Below, one piece after another: positions 23,899 to 33,280 of a DNA stretch of 64,000 bases. The DNA comes from a bacterium 1xD42-87 (GTDB lineage Bacteria; Bacillota; Clostridia; Lachnospirales; Lachnospiraceae): assembly GCA_003611805.1 (NCBI GenBank), contig RAYM01000041.1, positions 1 to 64,000 of the forward strand, read 5' to 3'. Each line of letters starts with the position of its first letter. Positions within the stretch are counted from its first letter, which is position 1. The translations under genes were made by a program, and so were the position numbers. The notes beneath the pieces were generated by a model. It was given only the letters and a program-made list of their open reading frames with translations. It was not told the DNA's origin and ran no database searches.

Positions 23899-25509
23899 AT
23901 GTTAAGACAGACCACCCGAAACCTTATTACCGCCCTTTATCCGAGATTATCCCACGAGGACGAGCTGCAAGGTGAGAGCAATTCTATTTCAAACCAGAAG
24001 CGTATTCTTGAAACCTATGCGAAGCAGAACGGCTTTTCCAATCTGCAATGGTACACAGATGACGGTTATTCTGGGGCGAACTTCCAAAGACCCGGTTTTC
24101 AAGCCATGCTTGCGGACATTGAAGCCGGAAAAGTCGGCACCGTTATCGTCAAGGATATGTCACGGTTAGGGCGAAACTATCTGCAAGTGGGAATGTATAC
24201 GGAAATGATTTTCCCACAGAAAGGCGTCCGCTTTATCGCTATCAATGACGGAGTGGACAGCGCACAGGGCGACAATGATTTTGCCCCTCTGCGGAACATT
24301 TTTAACGAATGGCTGGTGAGAGATACGAGCAAGAAAATCAAAGCAGTAAAACGGTCTAAGGGTATGAGCGGGAAGCCCGTCACGAGCAAACCCGTATACG
24401 GCTACTTTATGGACGAGGACGAAAATTTTATCATTGACGGGGAAGCCGCCCCTGTTGTGCGGCAGATTTACAGCTTGTGCCTTGCCGGGAACGGGCCGAC
24501 CAAGATAGCCCGTATGCTCACAGAGCAGGAGATCCCCACGCCGGGAACGCTGGAATACCGTCGGACGGGAAGCACCCGCCGCTACCACCCCGGCTATGAG
24601 TGCAAGTGGGCGACCAATACCGTGGTACATATCCTTGAAAACAGGGAGTACACGGGCTGTCTGGTAAACTTCAAGACGGAGAAGCCGTCCTACAAGACCA
24701 AGCACAGCGTAGAGAACCCCATTGAGAAACAGGCGATTTTCGAGAACCACCATGAGCCTATCATTGACACCCAGATGTGGGAGCGTGTGCAGGAGTTACG
24801 CAAGCAGCGCAAACGCCCGAACCGCTATGATGAAGTGGGCTTATTCTCCGGCATACTCTTTTGTGCCGACTGCGGCAGCGTCCTTTACCAGCAGCGTTAC
24901 CAGAACGCCACCCGCAAGCAGGATTGTTATATCTGCGGGAGCTACAAGAAGCGTACCCGTGACTGTACGGCGCACTTTATCCGCACCGACCTGTTGACCG
25001 CCGGAGTGACCGACAATCTGCGGAAAGTCACCAGCTATGCAGCGAAGCACGAAGCCCGGTTTATGAAGCTGCTGATCGAGCAGAACGAGGACGGGGGCAA
25101 GCGCAGGAACGCCGCAAGGAAAAAGGAGCTGGAAGCCGCCGAGAAGCGTATCAGCGAGTTATCCGCTATCTTCAAGCGGCTGTATGAGGACAGCGTGACC
25201 GGGCGCATTTCAGACGAGCGTTTCACGGAGCTGTCGGCAGACTATGAAGCCGAGCAGAAAGAACTGAAAGAGAGAGCCGCCGCTATCCGGGCAGAGCTTT
25301 CCAAAGCGCAGGAAGCCACGGTAAACGCAGAAAAGTTTATGAATGTTGTCCGCAAGTACACCAGCTTTGAAGAACTTACCCCTACCCTTTTGCGTGAGTT
25401 TGTGGAGAAAATCGTTGTGCATGAGTGCAGCTATGACGAGAACGGCACACGCAGACAGGACATTGATATTTATTACTCTTTCGTTGGCAAGGTAGACCTG
25501 CCCGAATGA
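23899..25509 (+). CDS. large serine recombinase (TnpX-like) of element C
   Basis: 536 residues from ATG 23899, with GGAGG of ATGGAGGACACT upstream; the ATG at 23887 overlaps that binding site. LITALYPRLSHEDE carries the catalytic Ser18; VKDMSRLGRNYLQVGMYTE and RFIAINDGVDS complete the resolvase domain. Recombinase domain about 160-290, zinc ribbon with CADCGS near 320 and CGSYKKRTRDC, then a coiled coil. It lies 90 bp from the right junction and should excise and integrate element C. It is clearly a different lineage from the recombinase of element B. Confidence 0.94.
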   Translation: MLRQTTRNLITALYPRLSHEDELQGESNSISNQKRILETYAKQNGFSNLQWYTDDGYSGANFQRPGFQAMLADIEAGKVGTVIVKDMSRLGRNYLQVGMYTEMIFPQKGVRFIAINDGVDSAQGDNDFAPLRNIFNEWLVRDTSKKIKAVKRSKGMSGKPVTSKPVYGYFMDEDENFIIDGEAAPVVRQIYSLCLAGNGPTKIARMLTEQEIPTPGTLEYRRTGSTRRYHPGYECKWATNTVVHILENREYTGCLVNFKTEKPSYKTKHSVENPIEKQAIFENHHEPIIDTQMWERVQELRKQRKRPNRYDEVGLFSGILFCADCGSVLYQQRYQNATRKQDCYICGSYKKRTRDCTAHFIRTDLLTAGVTDNLRKVTSYAAKHEARFMKLLIEQNEDGGKRRNAARKKELEAAEKRISELSAIFKRLYEDSVTGRISDERFTELSADYEAEQKELKERAAAIRAELSKAQEATVNAEKFMNVVRKYTSFEELTPTLLREFVEKIVVHECSYDENGTRRQDIDIYYSFVGKVDLPE

Positions 25510-25517
25510 CCGCCCGA

Positions 25518-25550
25518 CCTATCCGGCGCAATGCGCAAACGCCGGATAGG
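25518..25550 (+). terminator. hairpin after the element C recombinase
   Basis: CCTATCCGGCG (25518-25528) pairs perfectly with CGCCGGATAGG (25540-25550). A T-run begins 11 bp later. Terminator or end structure. Confidence 0.6.
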
Positions 25551-25601
25551 AACGGCAAAATTTTTTACACTTCTACTACTTCTTTATCACACATCAGCAA
25601 A

Positions 25602-25692
25602 ATCACAGGGCATGAAACAGCTTATGGCGGGCGGCGGCGTTGCCCTTATTGGTATGACCCTTGTACCCCTGCTTTCCGGGCTGTTCGGCTAA
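25602..25692 (+). pseudogene. Maff2 family protein, C-terminal fragment
   Basis: From the right junction the frame reads KSQGMKQLMAGGGVALIGMT and ends PLLSGLFG at TAA 25690. This is the missing end of the protein begun at 13857; the second membrane segment is here. See the N-terminal fragment for the reconstruction. Confidence 0.85.
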
Positions 25693-25712
25693 AAAAGCGC
25701 GGGTAAGAGCCT

Positions 25713-26582
25713 ATGCAGAGCATACTTGACGCGATCACGGAATGGATAAAGGAAATCCTCATAGGAGCCATTAACGGGAACCTGTCAACTATGTTCGGGG
25801 ACGTAAACGAGAAAGTCGGCACAATCGCCGCCGAGGTAGGGCAGACCCCGCAGGGGTGGAACGCGGGCATTTTCAGCATGATACGCTCATTATCGGAAAA
25901 TGTCATTGTCCCCATAGCGGGGCTTGTCATTACTTACGTCCTATGCGTGGAGCTAATCAGCATGGTAACGGAAAAGAACAATATGCACGACGTTGACACA
26001 TTTATGTTTTTCAAGTGGTTTTTCAAGGCGTGGGTGGCGGTGTACCTTGTCACCCACACCTTTGATATTACTATGGCAGTCTTTGACGTTGCGCAGCACG
26101 TCGTTTCCGGCGCGGCGGGGGTGATAAGCGGCAGCACAGAAATTGACGTTGCCGCCGCCCTTGCTTCCATGCAGGAGGGGCTTGACGCAATGGAAATCCC
26201 CGAACTTTTATTGCTGGTTATGGAAACAAGCCTTGTGAGCCTTTGCATGAAAATCATGTCCGTACTGATAACCGTTGTCCTCTATGGCAGAATGATAGAA
26301 ATTTACCTTTACTGTTCCGTGTCGCCTATCCCATTTGCAACAATGACAAATAAAGAGTGGGGGCAGATCGGCAACAACTACTTAAAAGCCCTGTTCGCTA
26401 TCGGCTTTCAAGGCTTTCTCATTATGGTGTGCGTCGGCATTTACGCGGTGCTGGTGAACAACATAACAGTGGCAGACAACCTACACAGCGCGATATTCTC
26501 CCTTGCTGCCTATACGGTGATCCTCTGCTTTTCCCTGTTCAAGTCCGGCGCACTTGCTAAGTCCATTTTCGCGGCGCACTAA
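25713..26582 (+). CDS. TrbL/VirB6-like conjugation membrane protein
   Basis: 289 residues. There are about six membrane segments (for example around NVIVPIAGLVITYVLCVELI, FKAWVAVYLVT, MSVLITVVLYGRM and the C-terminal IFSLAAYTVILCFSLF). The family is the CD0411/TrbL-like inner-membrane channel subunit that follows Maff2 in Tn1549-type ICEs. It probably forms the polytopic core of the mating channel with VirB4 and PrgI encoded downstream. Confidence 0.85.
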   Translation: MQSILDAITEWIKEILIGAINGNLSTMFGDVNEKVGTIAAEVGQTPQGWNAGIFSMIRSLSENVIVPIAGLVITYVLCVELISMVTEKNNMHDVDTFMFFKWFFKAWVAVYLVTHTFDITMAVFDVAQHVVSGAAGVISGSTEIDVAAALASMQEGLDAMEIPELLLLVMETSLVSLCMKIMSVLITVVLYGRMIEIYLYCSVSPIPFATMTNKEWGQIGNNYLKALFAIGFQGFLIMVCVGIYAVLVNNITVADNLHSAIFSLAAYTVILCFSLFKSGALAKSIFAAH

Positions 26583-26672
26583 AGGCGTGTCAAGGGCAGG
26601 GTGGAGATTTTCAGAGCGAAGCGGCGAAAATACGACCCGACCTTGACGCGGGAAAACCCTATAGAATAGGGA

Positions 26673-26701
26673 CAGGCAAAGGGCAAAGATTGACCTTTGC
26701 C
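26673..26701. repeat. hairpin between TrbL-like and MT-A70 genes
   Basis: GGCAAAGG and CCTTTGCC form an 8-bp stem with an 11-nt loop; CCCTATAGAATAGGG forms another small palindrome 10 bp before. No T-run, so function is unclear. Confidence 0.35.
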
Positions 26702-26758
26702 TTGATTACCCTTTATGGGGCTTAAAAGGAAGCACACGGAAAGGAGGGACGAAACACC

Positions 26759-27295
26759 ATTGAAAAGAAATATGGCATAATCTACGCCGATCCCCCGTGG
26801 AAGTACGCACAGAAGCGGCTTTCCGGCGCGGCAGAACACCACTACCCGACCATGAGCATAGAAGAACTTTGCGCGCTCCCCGTGGCTGACCTTGCGGCGG
26901 AGGACAGCGCACTTTTCTTGTGGGCGACATTCCCCCAGCTTCCCGAAGCCCTGCGGCTTATCAAGGCTTGGGGCTTTACCTATAAGACCGCCGCCTTTGT
27001 ATGGCTGAAACTCAATAAAAAGTCCTACACATGGTTTTACGGCTTGGGATTTTGGACGCGGGGAAACGCGGAACTCTGCCTGTTTGCCACACGGGGACAC
27101 CCAAAGAGAAAATCGGCGGGTATTCATCAGTTCATTATCTCCCCCATAGAGCAGCACAGCAAAAAGCCGGACATAACGCGGGAAAAAATCATTGCCCTTA
27201 TAGGCGACATTCCCCGGATAGAGCTTTTCGCAAGGCAGGAAACGGCGGGCTGGGACACATGGGGGAATGAAACAAAAAACAGCATAGAGCTTTGA
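26759..27295 (+). CDS. MT-A70 family adenine methyltransferase, likely ATT start
   Basis: 178 residues when read from ATT 26759: EKKYGIIYADPPWKYAQKR. The DPPW catalytic motif lies only 9 codons in, and no ATG, GTG or TTG in frame precedes it; the first in-frame ATG (26852) would lose the motif. GGAGG (26743-26747) lies 11 nt before the ATT. ALFLWATFPQLPEAL and GNAELCLFATRGHPKR follow the family pattern. It probably methylates adenine (N6-A) in DNA and may protect the transferred ICE from restriction. Confidence 0.8.
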   Translation: MEKKYGIIYADPPWKYAQKRLSGAAEHHYPTMSIEELCALPVADLAAEDSALFLWATFPQLPEALRLIKAWGFTYKTAAFVWLKLNKKSYTWFYGLGFWTRGNAELCLFATRGHPKRKSAGIHQFIISPIEQHSKKPDITREKIIALIGDIPRIELFARQETAGWDTWGNETKNSIEL

Positions 27296-27314
27296 CGGAA
27301 AGGAGGTTTTCGGT

Positions 27315-27719
27315 ATGGCGTATGTACCCGTACCAAAGGATTTATCAAAGATAAAAACAAAAGTCGCTTTCAACCTCACGAAGCGGCAGATCGTTTGTTT
27401 CGCGGCAGCACTCATTACAGGCTTGCCGCTTTTTTTCTTGCTAAAGGACAGCGCGGGAACCAGCGCGGCGGCATTTGTGATGATTGTCGTCATGCTGCCC
27501 TGCTTCCTCATGGCAATGTACGAGAAACACGGACAGCCCCTTGAAACCGTGGTGAAAAACATCATACAGACAAAATTTGTCCGACCAAAGGAGCGACCCT
27601 ATCAGACGCAGAATTTATACGCTGTCTTGGAAAGGCAGCGGAAACTGGAAAAGGAGGTATCAGCGATTGTCAAAGGAACCAACCAAAGGCGGCGCACCGG
27701 GAAAAAGCCCCGGAACTAA
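27315..27719 (+). CDS. prgI: PrgI family conjugation protein
   Basis: 134 residues after GAAAGGAGGTTTTCGGT. AYVPVPKDLSKIKTKVAFNL and KRQIVCFAAALITGLPLFFL lead into two adjacent membrane segments (about 27-70). PrgI is the VirB3-like partner of VirB4 in Gram-positive conjugation. The 3' end overlaps the VirB4 start by 53 bp, a strong coupling. Confidence 0.9.
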   Translation: MAYVPVPKDLSKIKTKVAFNLTKRQIVCFAAALITGLPLFFLLKDSAGTSAAAFVMIVVMLPCFLMAMYEKHGQPLETVVKNIIQTKFVRPKERPYQTQNLYAVLERQRKLEKEVSAIVKGTNQRRRTGKKPRN

Positions 27720-30090
27720 GGCGAAGCGGAAACTGACCCGCAGCGAGAAAAAGCAGATCGCCGCCGCGATCAGACAGGCAAAGGGGGACGGAAAGGCGCA
27801 CACCGCCCAGCAGACAATCCCCTACATCAACCTGTACCCGGACGGGATATGCCGGATAACGGAAAAGAAATACAGCAAGAGCATTGTCTACGAGGATATA
27901 AACTACCAGCTTGCACAGGCAGACGACAAGACCGCCATTTTTGAAAACTGGTGCGACTTCCTCAACTATTTTGACGCTTCCGTATCGGTGCAGCTCTCTT
28001 TCATCAATCAAGGGACGCAGCGGGAGGAAGCGGAAAAAGCAATCAACATTCCGGCGCAGGACGACGCTTTCAACTCTATCCGCACCGAATACGGGGATAT
28101 GTTAAAAAGCCAGCTTTCCAAAGGGAACAACGGGCTTGTGAAGCACAAATATATCACGTTCAGTATTGAAGCGGACAACATGAGCGCGGCAAAATCCCGG
28201 CTTTCCCGTATTGAAACGGACATACTGAACAATTTCAAGGTGCTGGGGGTATCTGCCCGCCCGCAGACAGGCTATGAACGGTTACAGACCATGCACGGGG
28301 TATTCCACCCGGAGGGGGAGCCGTTTCATTTTGATTTTTCATGGCTTGCCCCGTCCGGGCTTACCACAAAGGACTTTATCGCCCCGCCCTCATTCCGTTT
28401 TGGCGAGGGGCGGTATTTCCGCATGGGGCGCAAGATCGGCGCGGTATCGTTCTTACAGATACTTGCGCCGGAGTTAAACGACCGCATTTTAGCGGATATG
28501 TTAGACCTTGAAACGGGTGTGATTGTAAACTTACATATCCACAGTATCGACCAGACGGAAGCCATTAAGACCGTCAAGCGCAAAATCACCGACCTTGACA
28601 AAATGAAGATCGAAGAACAGAAGAAAGCCGTCCGCGCAGGGTACGACATGGATATAATCCCGTCCGACCTTGCCACGTTTGGCGGCGAAGCGAAAAATCT
28701 CTTGCAGGACTTACAGAGCCGCAATGAAAGAATGTTCCTCTTGACTTTCCTTGTGGTGAACATGGCAGACACAAAAAGAAAGCTGGAAAATGACATTTTC
28801 GCGGCGGCGGGGATTGCACAGAAATATAACTGCGCCCTCACCCGGCTTGACTACCAGCAGGAAGCGGGGCTGATGTCAAGCGTCCCTATCGGTGAGAACC
28901 TTATCCCCATACAGCGGGGCTTGACGACTTCCAGCACGGCAATCTTTATCCCCTTTATCACACAGGAGCTTTTTCAGAGGGGCGCAAGCCTTTACTATGG
29001 CTTAAATGCCCTTAGTAACAACATGATACTTTGCGACCGCAAGCAGCTTAAAAATCCCAATGGCTTAATCTTGGGAACGCCGGGAAGCGGAAAATCCTTT
29101 GCGGCAAAGCGGGAAATGACAAACGCTTTCCTCATTACGGACGACGACATTATTATCTGCGATCCCGAAGCCGAGTATTACCCCCTTGTGCAAAGATTAC
29201 AGGGACAGGTGATAAGGCTTTCCCCCACCAGCCCGCACTACGTCAACCCTATGGATATAAACCTCAACTATTCCGAGGACGACAACCCGCTTGCGCTGAA
29301 AAGCGATTTTATCCTCTCCCTTTGTGAGCTGATCGTCGGCGGCAAGGAGGGCTTGCAGCCCGTGGATAAGACCGTCATTGACCGCGCTGTTAGGAACGTG
29401 TACCGTCCTTTCCTTGCAGCCCCCGACCCGGCAAAAATGCCGATTTTGGGCGACCTTTACGACGAGCTTTTGAAGCAGCCGGAGCCGGAAGCGGCGCGTA
29501 TCGCGGCGGCATTGGAGCTTTACGTTTCCGGGAGCCTTAACGTCTTTAACCACAGGACAAATGTAGAGCTTAACAACCGCCTTGTCTGCTTTGACATTAA
29601 ACAGCTTGGGAAGCAGCTCAAAAAGCTGGGTATGCTGATTGTTCAAGATCAGGTGTGGAACCGCGTCACCGTGAACCGGGCGGCGAAGAAATCCACGCGG
29701 TATTTCATGGACGAATTTCACCTGTTACTCAAAGACGAGCAGACCGCCGCTTACAGCGTCGAAATCTGGAAGCGTTTCAGAAAATGGGGCGGCATACCCA
29801 CCGCGATCACGCAGAACGTCAAAGACCTTTTGGCAAGCCGGGAAGTGGAAAATATCTTTGAGAACAGCGATTTTGTCCTCATGCTCAATCAAGCGGCGGG
29901 CGACCGGGCTATCCTTGCGAAGCAGCTCAATATCTCCCCGCAGCAAATGAGCTACGTCACCCATTCCGAAGCGGGCGAGGGGCTTTTGTTTTATGGAAAT
30001 GTCATTCTGCCCTTTGTAGACCGTTTCCCGAAAGATACCGAGCTGTACCGTGTTATGACGACAAAGCCGGAGGAAGTGGGCGGCGCGTAA
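27667..30090 (+). CDS. virB4: VirB4/TraE-type conjugation ATPase
   Basis: 807 residues from TTG 27667 with AAAGGAGGTATCAGCGA upstream; a longer frame from 27577 is inside prgI and unneeded. Walker A GLILGTPGSGKSFAAKREMT near residue 465; IIICDPEAEYYPLVQRL; Walker B-like STRYFMDEFHLLLKDEQT near 680; C-terminal AITQNVKDLLASREVENI. Typical length of VirB4. It powers assembly of the channel and works with PrgI, the TrbL-like protein and the CHAP protein. Confidence 0.95.
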   Translation: MSKEPTKGGAPGKSPGTKAKRKLTRSEKKQIAAAIRQAKGDGKAHTAQQTIPYINLYPDGICRITEKKYSKSIVYEDINYQLAQADDKTAIFENWCDFLNYFDASVSVQLSFINQGTQREEAEKAINIPAQDDAFNSIRTEYGDMLKSQLSKGNNGLVKHKYITFSIEADNMSAAKSRLSRIETDILNNFKVLGVSARPQTGYERLQTMHGVFHPEGEPFHFDFSWLAPSGLTTKDFIAPPSFRFGEGRYFRMGRKIGAVSFLQILAPELNDRILADMLDLETGVIVNLHIHSIDQTEAIKTVKRKITDLDKMKIEEQKKAVRAGYDMDIIPSDLATFGGEAKNLLQDLQSRNERMFLLTFLVVNMADTKRKLENDIFAAAGIAQKYNCALTRLDYQQEAGLMSSVPIGENLIPIQRGLTTSSTAIFIPFITQELFQRGASLYYGLNALSNNMILCDRKQLKNPNGLILGTPGSGKSFAAKREMTNAFLITDDDIIICDPEAEYYPLVQRLQGQVIRLSPTSPHYVNPMDINLNYSEDDNPLALKSDFILSLCELIVGGKEGLQPVDKTVIDRAVRNVYRPFLAAPDPAKMPILGDLYDELLKQPEPEAARIAAALELYVSGSLNVFNHRTNVELNNRLVCFDIKQLGKQLKKLGMLIVQDQVWNRVTVNRAAKKSTRYFMDEFHLLLKDEQTAAYSVEIWKRFRKWGGIPTAITQNVKDLLASREVENIFENSDFVLMLNQAAGDRAILAKQLNISPQQMSYVTHSEAGEGLLFYGNVILPFVDRFPKDTELYRVMTTKPEEVGGA

Positions 30091-30150
30091 CCCGCAGATT
30101 ATTTTATCAACCTTGCGCCCTCTTGGGGCGCAGTTTGGAGGTGAACCACC

Positions 30151-32268
30151 ATGAAGCAGTACAAAGCCCGCGACAAGATCACGCAGAAAATGACCCGTGA
30201 CGGGGCTATCGAGGTAAACGCGGCGACCGGGAAACAAAAGCGTATCAGCAAACGGGCGCGGGAAGCTGCCTTACTGAAAACGCCGGAGCAACAGGCGGCA
30301 CAGGACGCACAGGCAGCGCAGCCCATACCGGGCAATCCCGCGCCGGACATATCCCCCAATGCGCCGCCCCTGCCCCATGCGCCGGGGACGGAAGCCGCAC
30401 AGGACACGGGAACCGCCGAGCGCGTCTTAGAGCATATCGACGGGGCGCATACCCGCGCAGCCAGCAAAAAGGCGGCACGGAAAGCACAGGCAGAAGCGGA
30501 AAGCCGCGCCCGCACCTCCCGGCTGCAATTCACCGAGGAAGAACGGGCAACGCCGGAGCTTGAAAAGTATATCAAAAAATCCGACAAAGCCGCTGACAGG
30601 CTGGACGAAGCAAGGGCGAAAATCCCAAAGGAAAAGAAACTTGTAAGGGAACGCACCTTTGACGAAGCCACCGGGAAAGGCAAGACCCGCCTACGTTTCG
30701 AGGAACGGGAAAAGCCAATGAACGGCGGCAAGGCACATAAAAACCCGTTATCCCGCCCCGCGCAGGAAGCGGGTATTTTCGTCCATAACAAGGTACATTC
30801 CGTGGAAAAGGACAATTCCGGCGTGGAGGGTGCGCACAAATCCGAGGAAACCGCCGAAAAAGCCGCGAAGTACGGGGCACGGAAAGTCAAGGAGGGCTAC
30901 CGCAGCCATAAGCTCAAACCCTACCGGGCGGCGGCAAAGGCTGAAAAGGCGGCGCAGAAAGCAAACGCCAACTATCTCTACCAAAAGGCACTCCATGACA
31001 ACCCGCAGATCGCAGCGTCAAATCCATTCTCCCGGTATATGCAGAAGCAGCGTATTAAAAAGCAGTATGCAAAGACTGTCAAGGCACAGGGCGCAAAGTC
31101 TGTCAAGAACGCAGCGGAGAACACAAAAAAAGCCGCAAAAAAGACCGCCGAGGGAACCAAAAAGGCAATCGCATTTGTCGGGCGACACCCGGCGGGCGTA
31201 TGTATCGCCATAGGCGCGCTGCTGCTTTTCATTATGATTTCTTCCGCGCTGTCCTCTTGCGGGGCTATGTTTTCCGGCATGATTAACGGCATTGTCGGGA
31301 CTTCCTACACGTCGGAGGACGCGGATTTAGTCGCCGTGGAAAACAACTATGCGGCACTGGAAACGGACTTGCAGCGCAGGATTGACAATATCGAGCGCGA
31401 CAACCCCGGCTATGACGAGTACCGCTATGACCTTGACAGTATCGGGCATAACCCCCATGAATTAGCGTCTTATCTGACCGCGCTTTTACAGACCTACACC
31501 CCGGCGACCGCACAGGCAGAAATACAGCGTATCTTTGAACTTCAATATACCCTCACTCTGACGGAGGAAGTGGAAATACGTTACCGCACAGAAACAAGCA
31601 CAGACCCGGACACCGGGGAAACCACCACCGAGGAAGTCCCCTATGAGTATTTTATCCTCAATATCAAGCTGGAGAACAAACCCATATCCGAGCTTGCGCC
31701 GGGACTGCTTACCCCGGAGCAGCTTGAAATGTTCCGTGTCTATCTGGAAACCAGCGGAAACAAGCCCCTTATTTTCGGCGGCGGTTCCCCGGACGGGAAC
31801 CCGTCGGAGGATTTAAGCGGGGTGCAGCTTGTAAACGGCACACGCCCCGGAAATACCGCCGTGGTAGACCGGGCAAAGTCACAGGTAGGCAATGTAGGGG
31901 GACAGCCCTATTGGAGCTGGTACGGCTTCAACAGCCGCGTGGAATGGTGCGCCTGTTTCGTTTCATGGTGCTACAATCAAGCCGGGAAAAGCGAGCCGCG
32001 CTTTGCCGCGTGCCAGTCACAGGGCGTACCGTGGTTCCAGTCACGGGGGCAATGGGGCGCGAGGGGCTATGAGAATATCGCCCCCGGCGACGCGATCTTT
32101 TTTGACTGGGACGGGGACGGGAGCGCAGACCATGTGGGGCTTGTAATCGGCACGGACGGGCAGCGCGTTTACACCGTCGAGGGCAATTCCGGCGACGCTT
32201 GCAAGATAAAAAGCTACCCCCTTGACTATGGCTGTATCAAAGGGTACGGCTTGATGAATTGGAACTGA
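30151..32268 (+). CDS. CHAP-domain cell-wall hydrolase of the mating channel (CD1107/CD1108 type)
   Basis: 705 residues. A long charged N-terminal cytoplasmic region (about 1-345, Ala/Lys/Glu rich), one membrane segment (VCIAIGALLLFIMISSALSS, about 350-370), a central extracellular domain, and a C-terminal CHAP domain (about 575-705) with EWCACFVSWCYNQAG giving the Cys and SADHVGLVIGTDG the His. Such proteins combine a VirB8-like assembly role with local opening of peptidoglycan. It follows VirB4 by 60 bp. Confidence 0.88.
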   Translation: MKQYKARDKITQKMTRDGAIEVNAATGKQKRISKRAREAALLKTPEQQAAQDAQAAQPIPGNPAPDISPNAPPLPHAPGTEAAQDTGTAERVLEHIDGAHTRAASKKAARKAQAEAESRARTSRLQFTEEERATPELEKYIKKSDKAADRLDEARAKIPKEKKLVRERTFDEATGKGKTRLRFEEREKPMNGGKAHKNPLSRPAQEAGIFVHNKVHSVEKDNSGVEGAHKSEETAEKAAKYGARKVKEGYRSHKLKPYRAAAKAEKAAQKANANYLYQKALHDNPQIAASNPFSRYMQKQRIKKQYAKTVKAQGAKSVKNAAENTKKAAKKTAEGTKKAIAFVGRHPAGVCIAIGALLLFIMISSALSSCGAMFSGMINGIVGTSYTSEDADLVAVENNYAALETDLQRRIDNIERDNPGYDEYRYDLDSIGHNPHELASYLTALLQTYTPATAQAEIQRIFELQYTLTLTEEVEIRYRTETSTDPDTGETTTEEVPYEYFILNIKLENKPISELAPGLLTPEQLEMFRVYLETSGNKPLIFGGGSPDGNPSEDLSGVQLVNGTRPGNTAVVDRAKSQVGNVGGQPYWSWYGFNSRVEWCACFVSWCYNQAGKSEPRFAACQSQGVPWFQSRGQWGARGYENIAPGDAIFFDWDGDGSADHVGLVIGTDGQRVYTVEGNSGDACKIKSYPLDYGCIKGYGLMNWN

Positions 32269-32301
32269 ACACATTTTTGACTATGAAAGGAGTTTTACAC
32301 T

Positions 32302-32571
32302 ATGGCAGCAAACAAGATTGACCGTATCAACCGGGAGATTGAAAAGACCCGCGAGAAGATCACCGAGTATCAGAACAAGCTCAAAGGGCTGGAAGCGCAG
32401 AAAACCGAAGCGGAGAATTTGCAGATCGTCCAGCTTGTGCGCTCTATGCGGCTTTCCCCGCAGGAGCTTACCGCCATGCTGCAAAACGGGGCAATCCCCG
32501 GCATGACCCCCGCGCCCGCTTCTTACGGCGCAGATAATGACGAACAGGAGGAAAACGAAGATGAAGAATAA
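32302..32571 (+). CDS. DUF4315 family protein
   Basis: 89 residues. The N-terminal coiled coil NKIDRINREIEKTREKITEY and LVRSMRLSPQELTAMLQNGA are diagnostic of DUF4315, always found between the CHAP protein and DUF4366. An acidic tail ends EENEDEE. Role unknown; probably part of the channel operon. Confidence 0.88.
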   Translation: MAANKIDRINREIEKTREKITEYQNKLKGLEAQKTEAENLQIVQLVRSMRLSPQELTAMLQNGAIPGMTPAPASYGADNDEQEENEDEE

Positions 32572-33280
32572 GAAAACCCTTAAAATGCTTTTGACCCTTT
32601 GCGCCGCCCTTATCCTCATGGGCGGCTTTTCCGTCACCGCCTACGCGCAGACCCCGGAGGGGCAGGACGACGCGACCGACGACAGCGGCGTTGTCTACGA
32701 GGAACCCGAAAAGGAAGAACCCCTCACCCCGGACGGGAACGCGACGCTGGTTGACGATTTCGGCGGCAACAAGCAGCTTATCACCGTGACGACCAAAAAC
32801 GGCAATTACTTTTATATCCTCATTGACCGGGACGACGAGGGAGAAAACACCGTGCATTTCCTCAATCAAGTGGACGAAGCCGACCTTATGGCACTGATCG
32901 AGGACGGGAACACCACCACGGAGCCGCCCGCAGTCTGCAACTGTACGGAGAAATGCGAAGCCGGGAAAGTAAATATAAGCTGCCCCGTCTGTAAAGACAA
33001 CATGACCGCTTGCAGCGGCAAGGCAGCGGAGCCGGAAACGGAGGAACCCACAGAGCAGCCGGAAAAGAAAAACAGCACGGGCGGGCTTTTGGTATTCCTC
33101 ATTGTGGCACTTCTTGGCGGCGGGGGCGCGTTCTACTACTTTAAGATTATGAAGCCCAAACAGGACGTAAAGGGCGGCACAGACCTTGACGATTTCGATT
33201 TTGACGATTACGACGAGGACGAGCCGGAACCCGACGACGAAGCCGGGGACGACGGGGAAACGGAGGACGAGGAAGCATGA
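32561..33280 (+). CDS. DUF4366 family exported membrane protein
   Basis: 239 residues from ATG 32561, overlapping the previous gene. Signal-like N terminus KTLKMLLTLCAALILMGGFS (about 4-28), extracellular region with CNCTEKC and CPVCKDN Cys motifs (about 125-155), one membrane segment STGGLLVFLIVALLGGGGAF (about 175-195), and a strongly acidic cytoplasmic tail of Asp/Glu. DUF4366 follows DUF4315 in Tn1549-like ICEs; likely a surface part of the apparatus. Confidence 0.86.
   Translation: MKNKKTLKMLLTLCAALILMGGFSVTAYAQTPEGQDDATDDSGVVYEEPEKEEPLTPDGNATLVDDFGGNKQLITVTTKNGNYFYILIDRDDEGENTVHFLNQVDEADLMALIEDGNTTTEPPAVCNCTEKCEAGKVNISCPVCKDNMTACSGKAAEPETEEPTEQPEKKNSTGGLLVFLIVALLGGGGAFYYFKIMKPKQDVKGGTDLDDFDFDDYDEDEPEPDDEAGDDGETEDEEA

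Larger units (their letters stand above)
13980..25599. mobile_element. element C: tet(32)-carrying mobilizable element inserted in the Maff2 gene
   Basis: 11620 bp interrupt the Maff2 codons. Left junction GGCGCG-AA-TGCTC (core 13980-13981), right junction CAGCA-AA-ATCACAG (core 25600-25601); removal restores the frame. Contents: kinase fragment, tet leader and tet(32), Xre-type regulator, methyltransferase (cargo); then sigma factor, HTH protein, MobC, relaxase, DnaD-like, DnaC-like, TnpW and a serine recombinase at the right edge (mobility core). This is the plan of Tn4451/TnpX-type integrative mobilizable elements. Confidence 0.88.
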
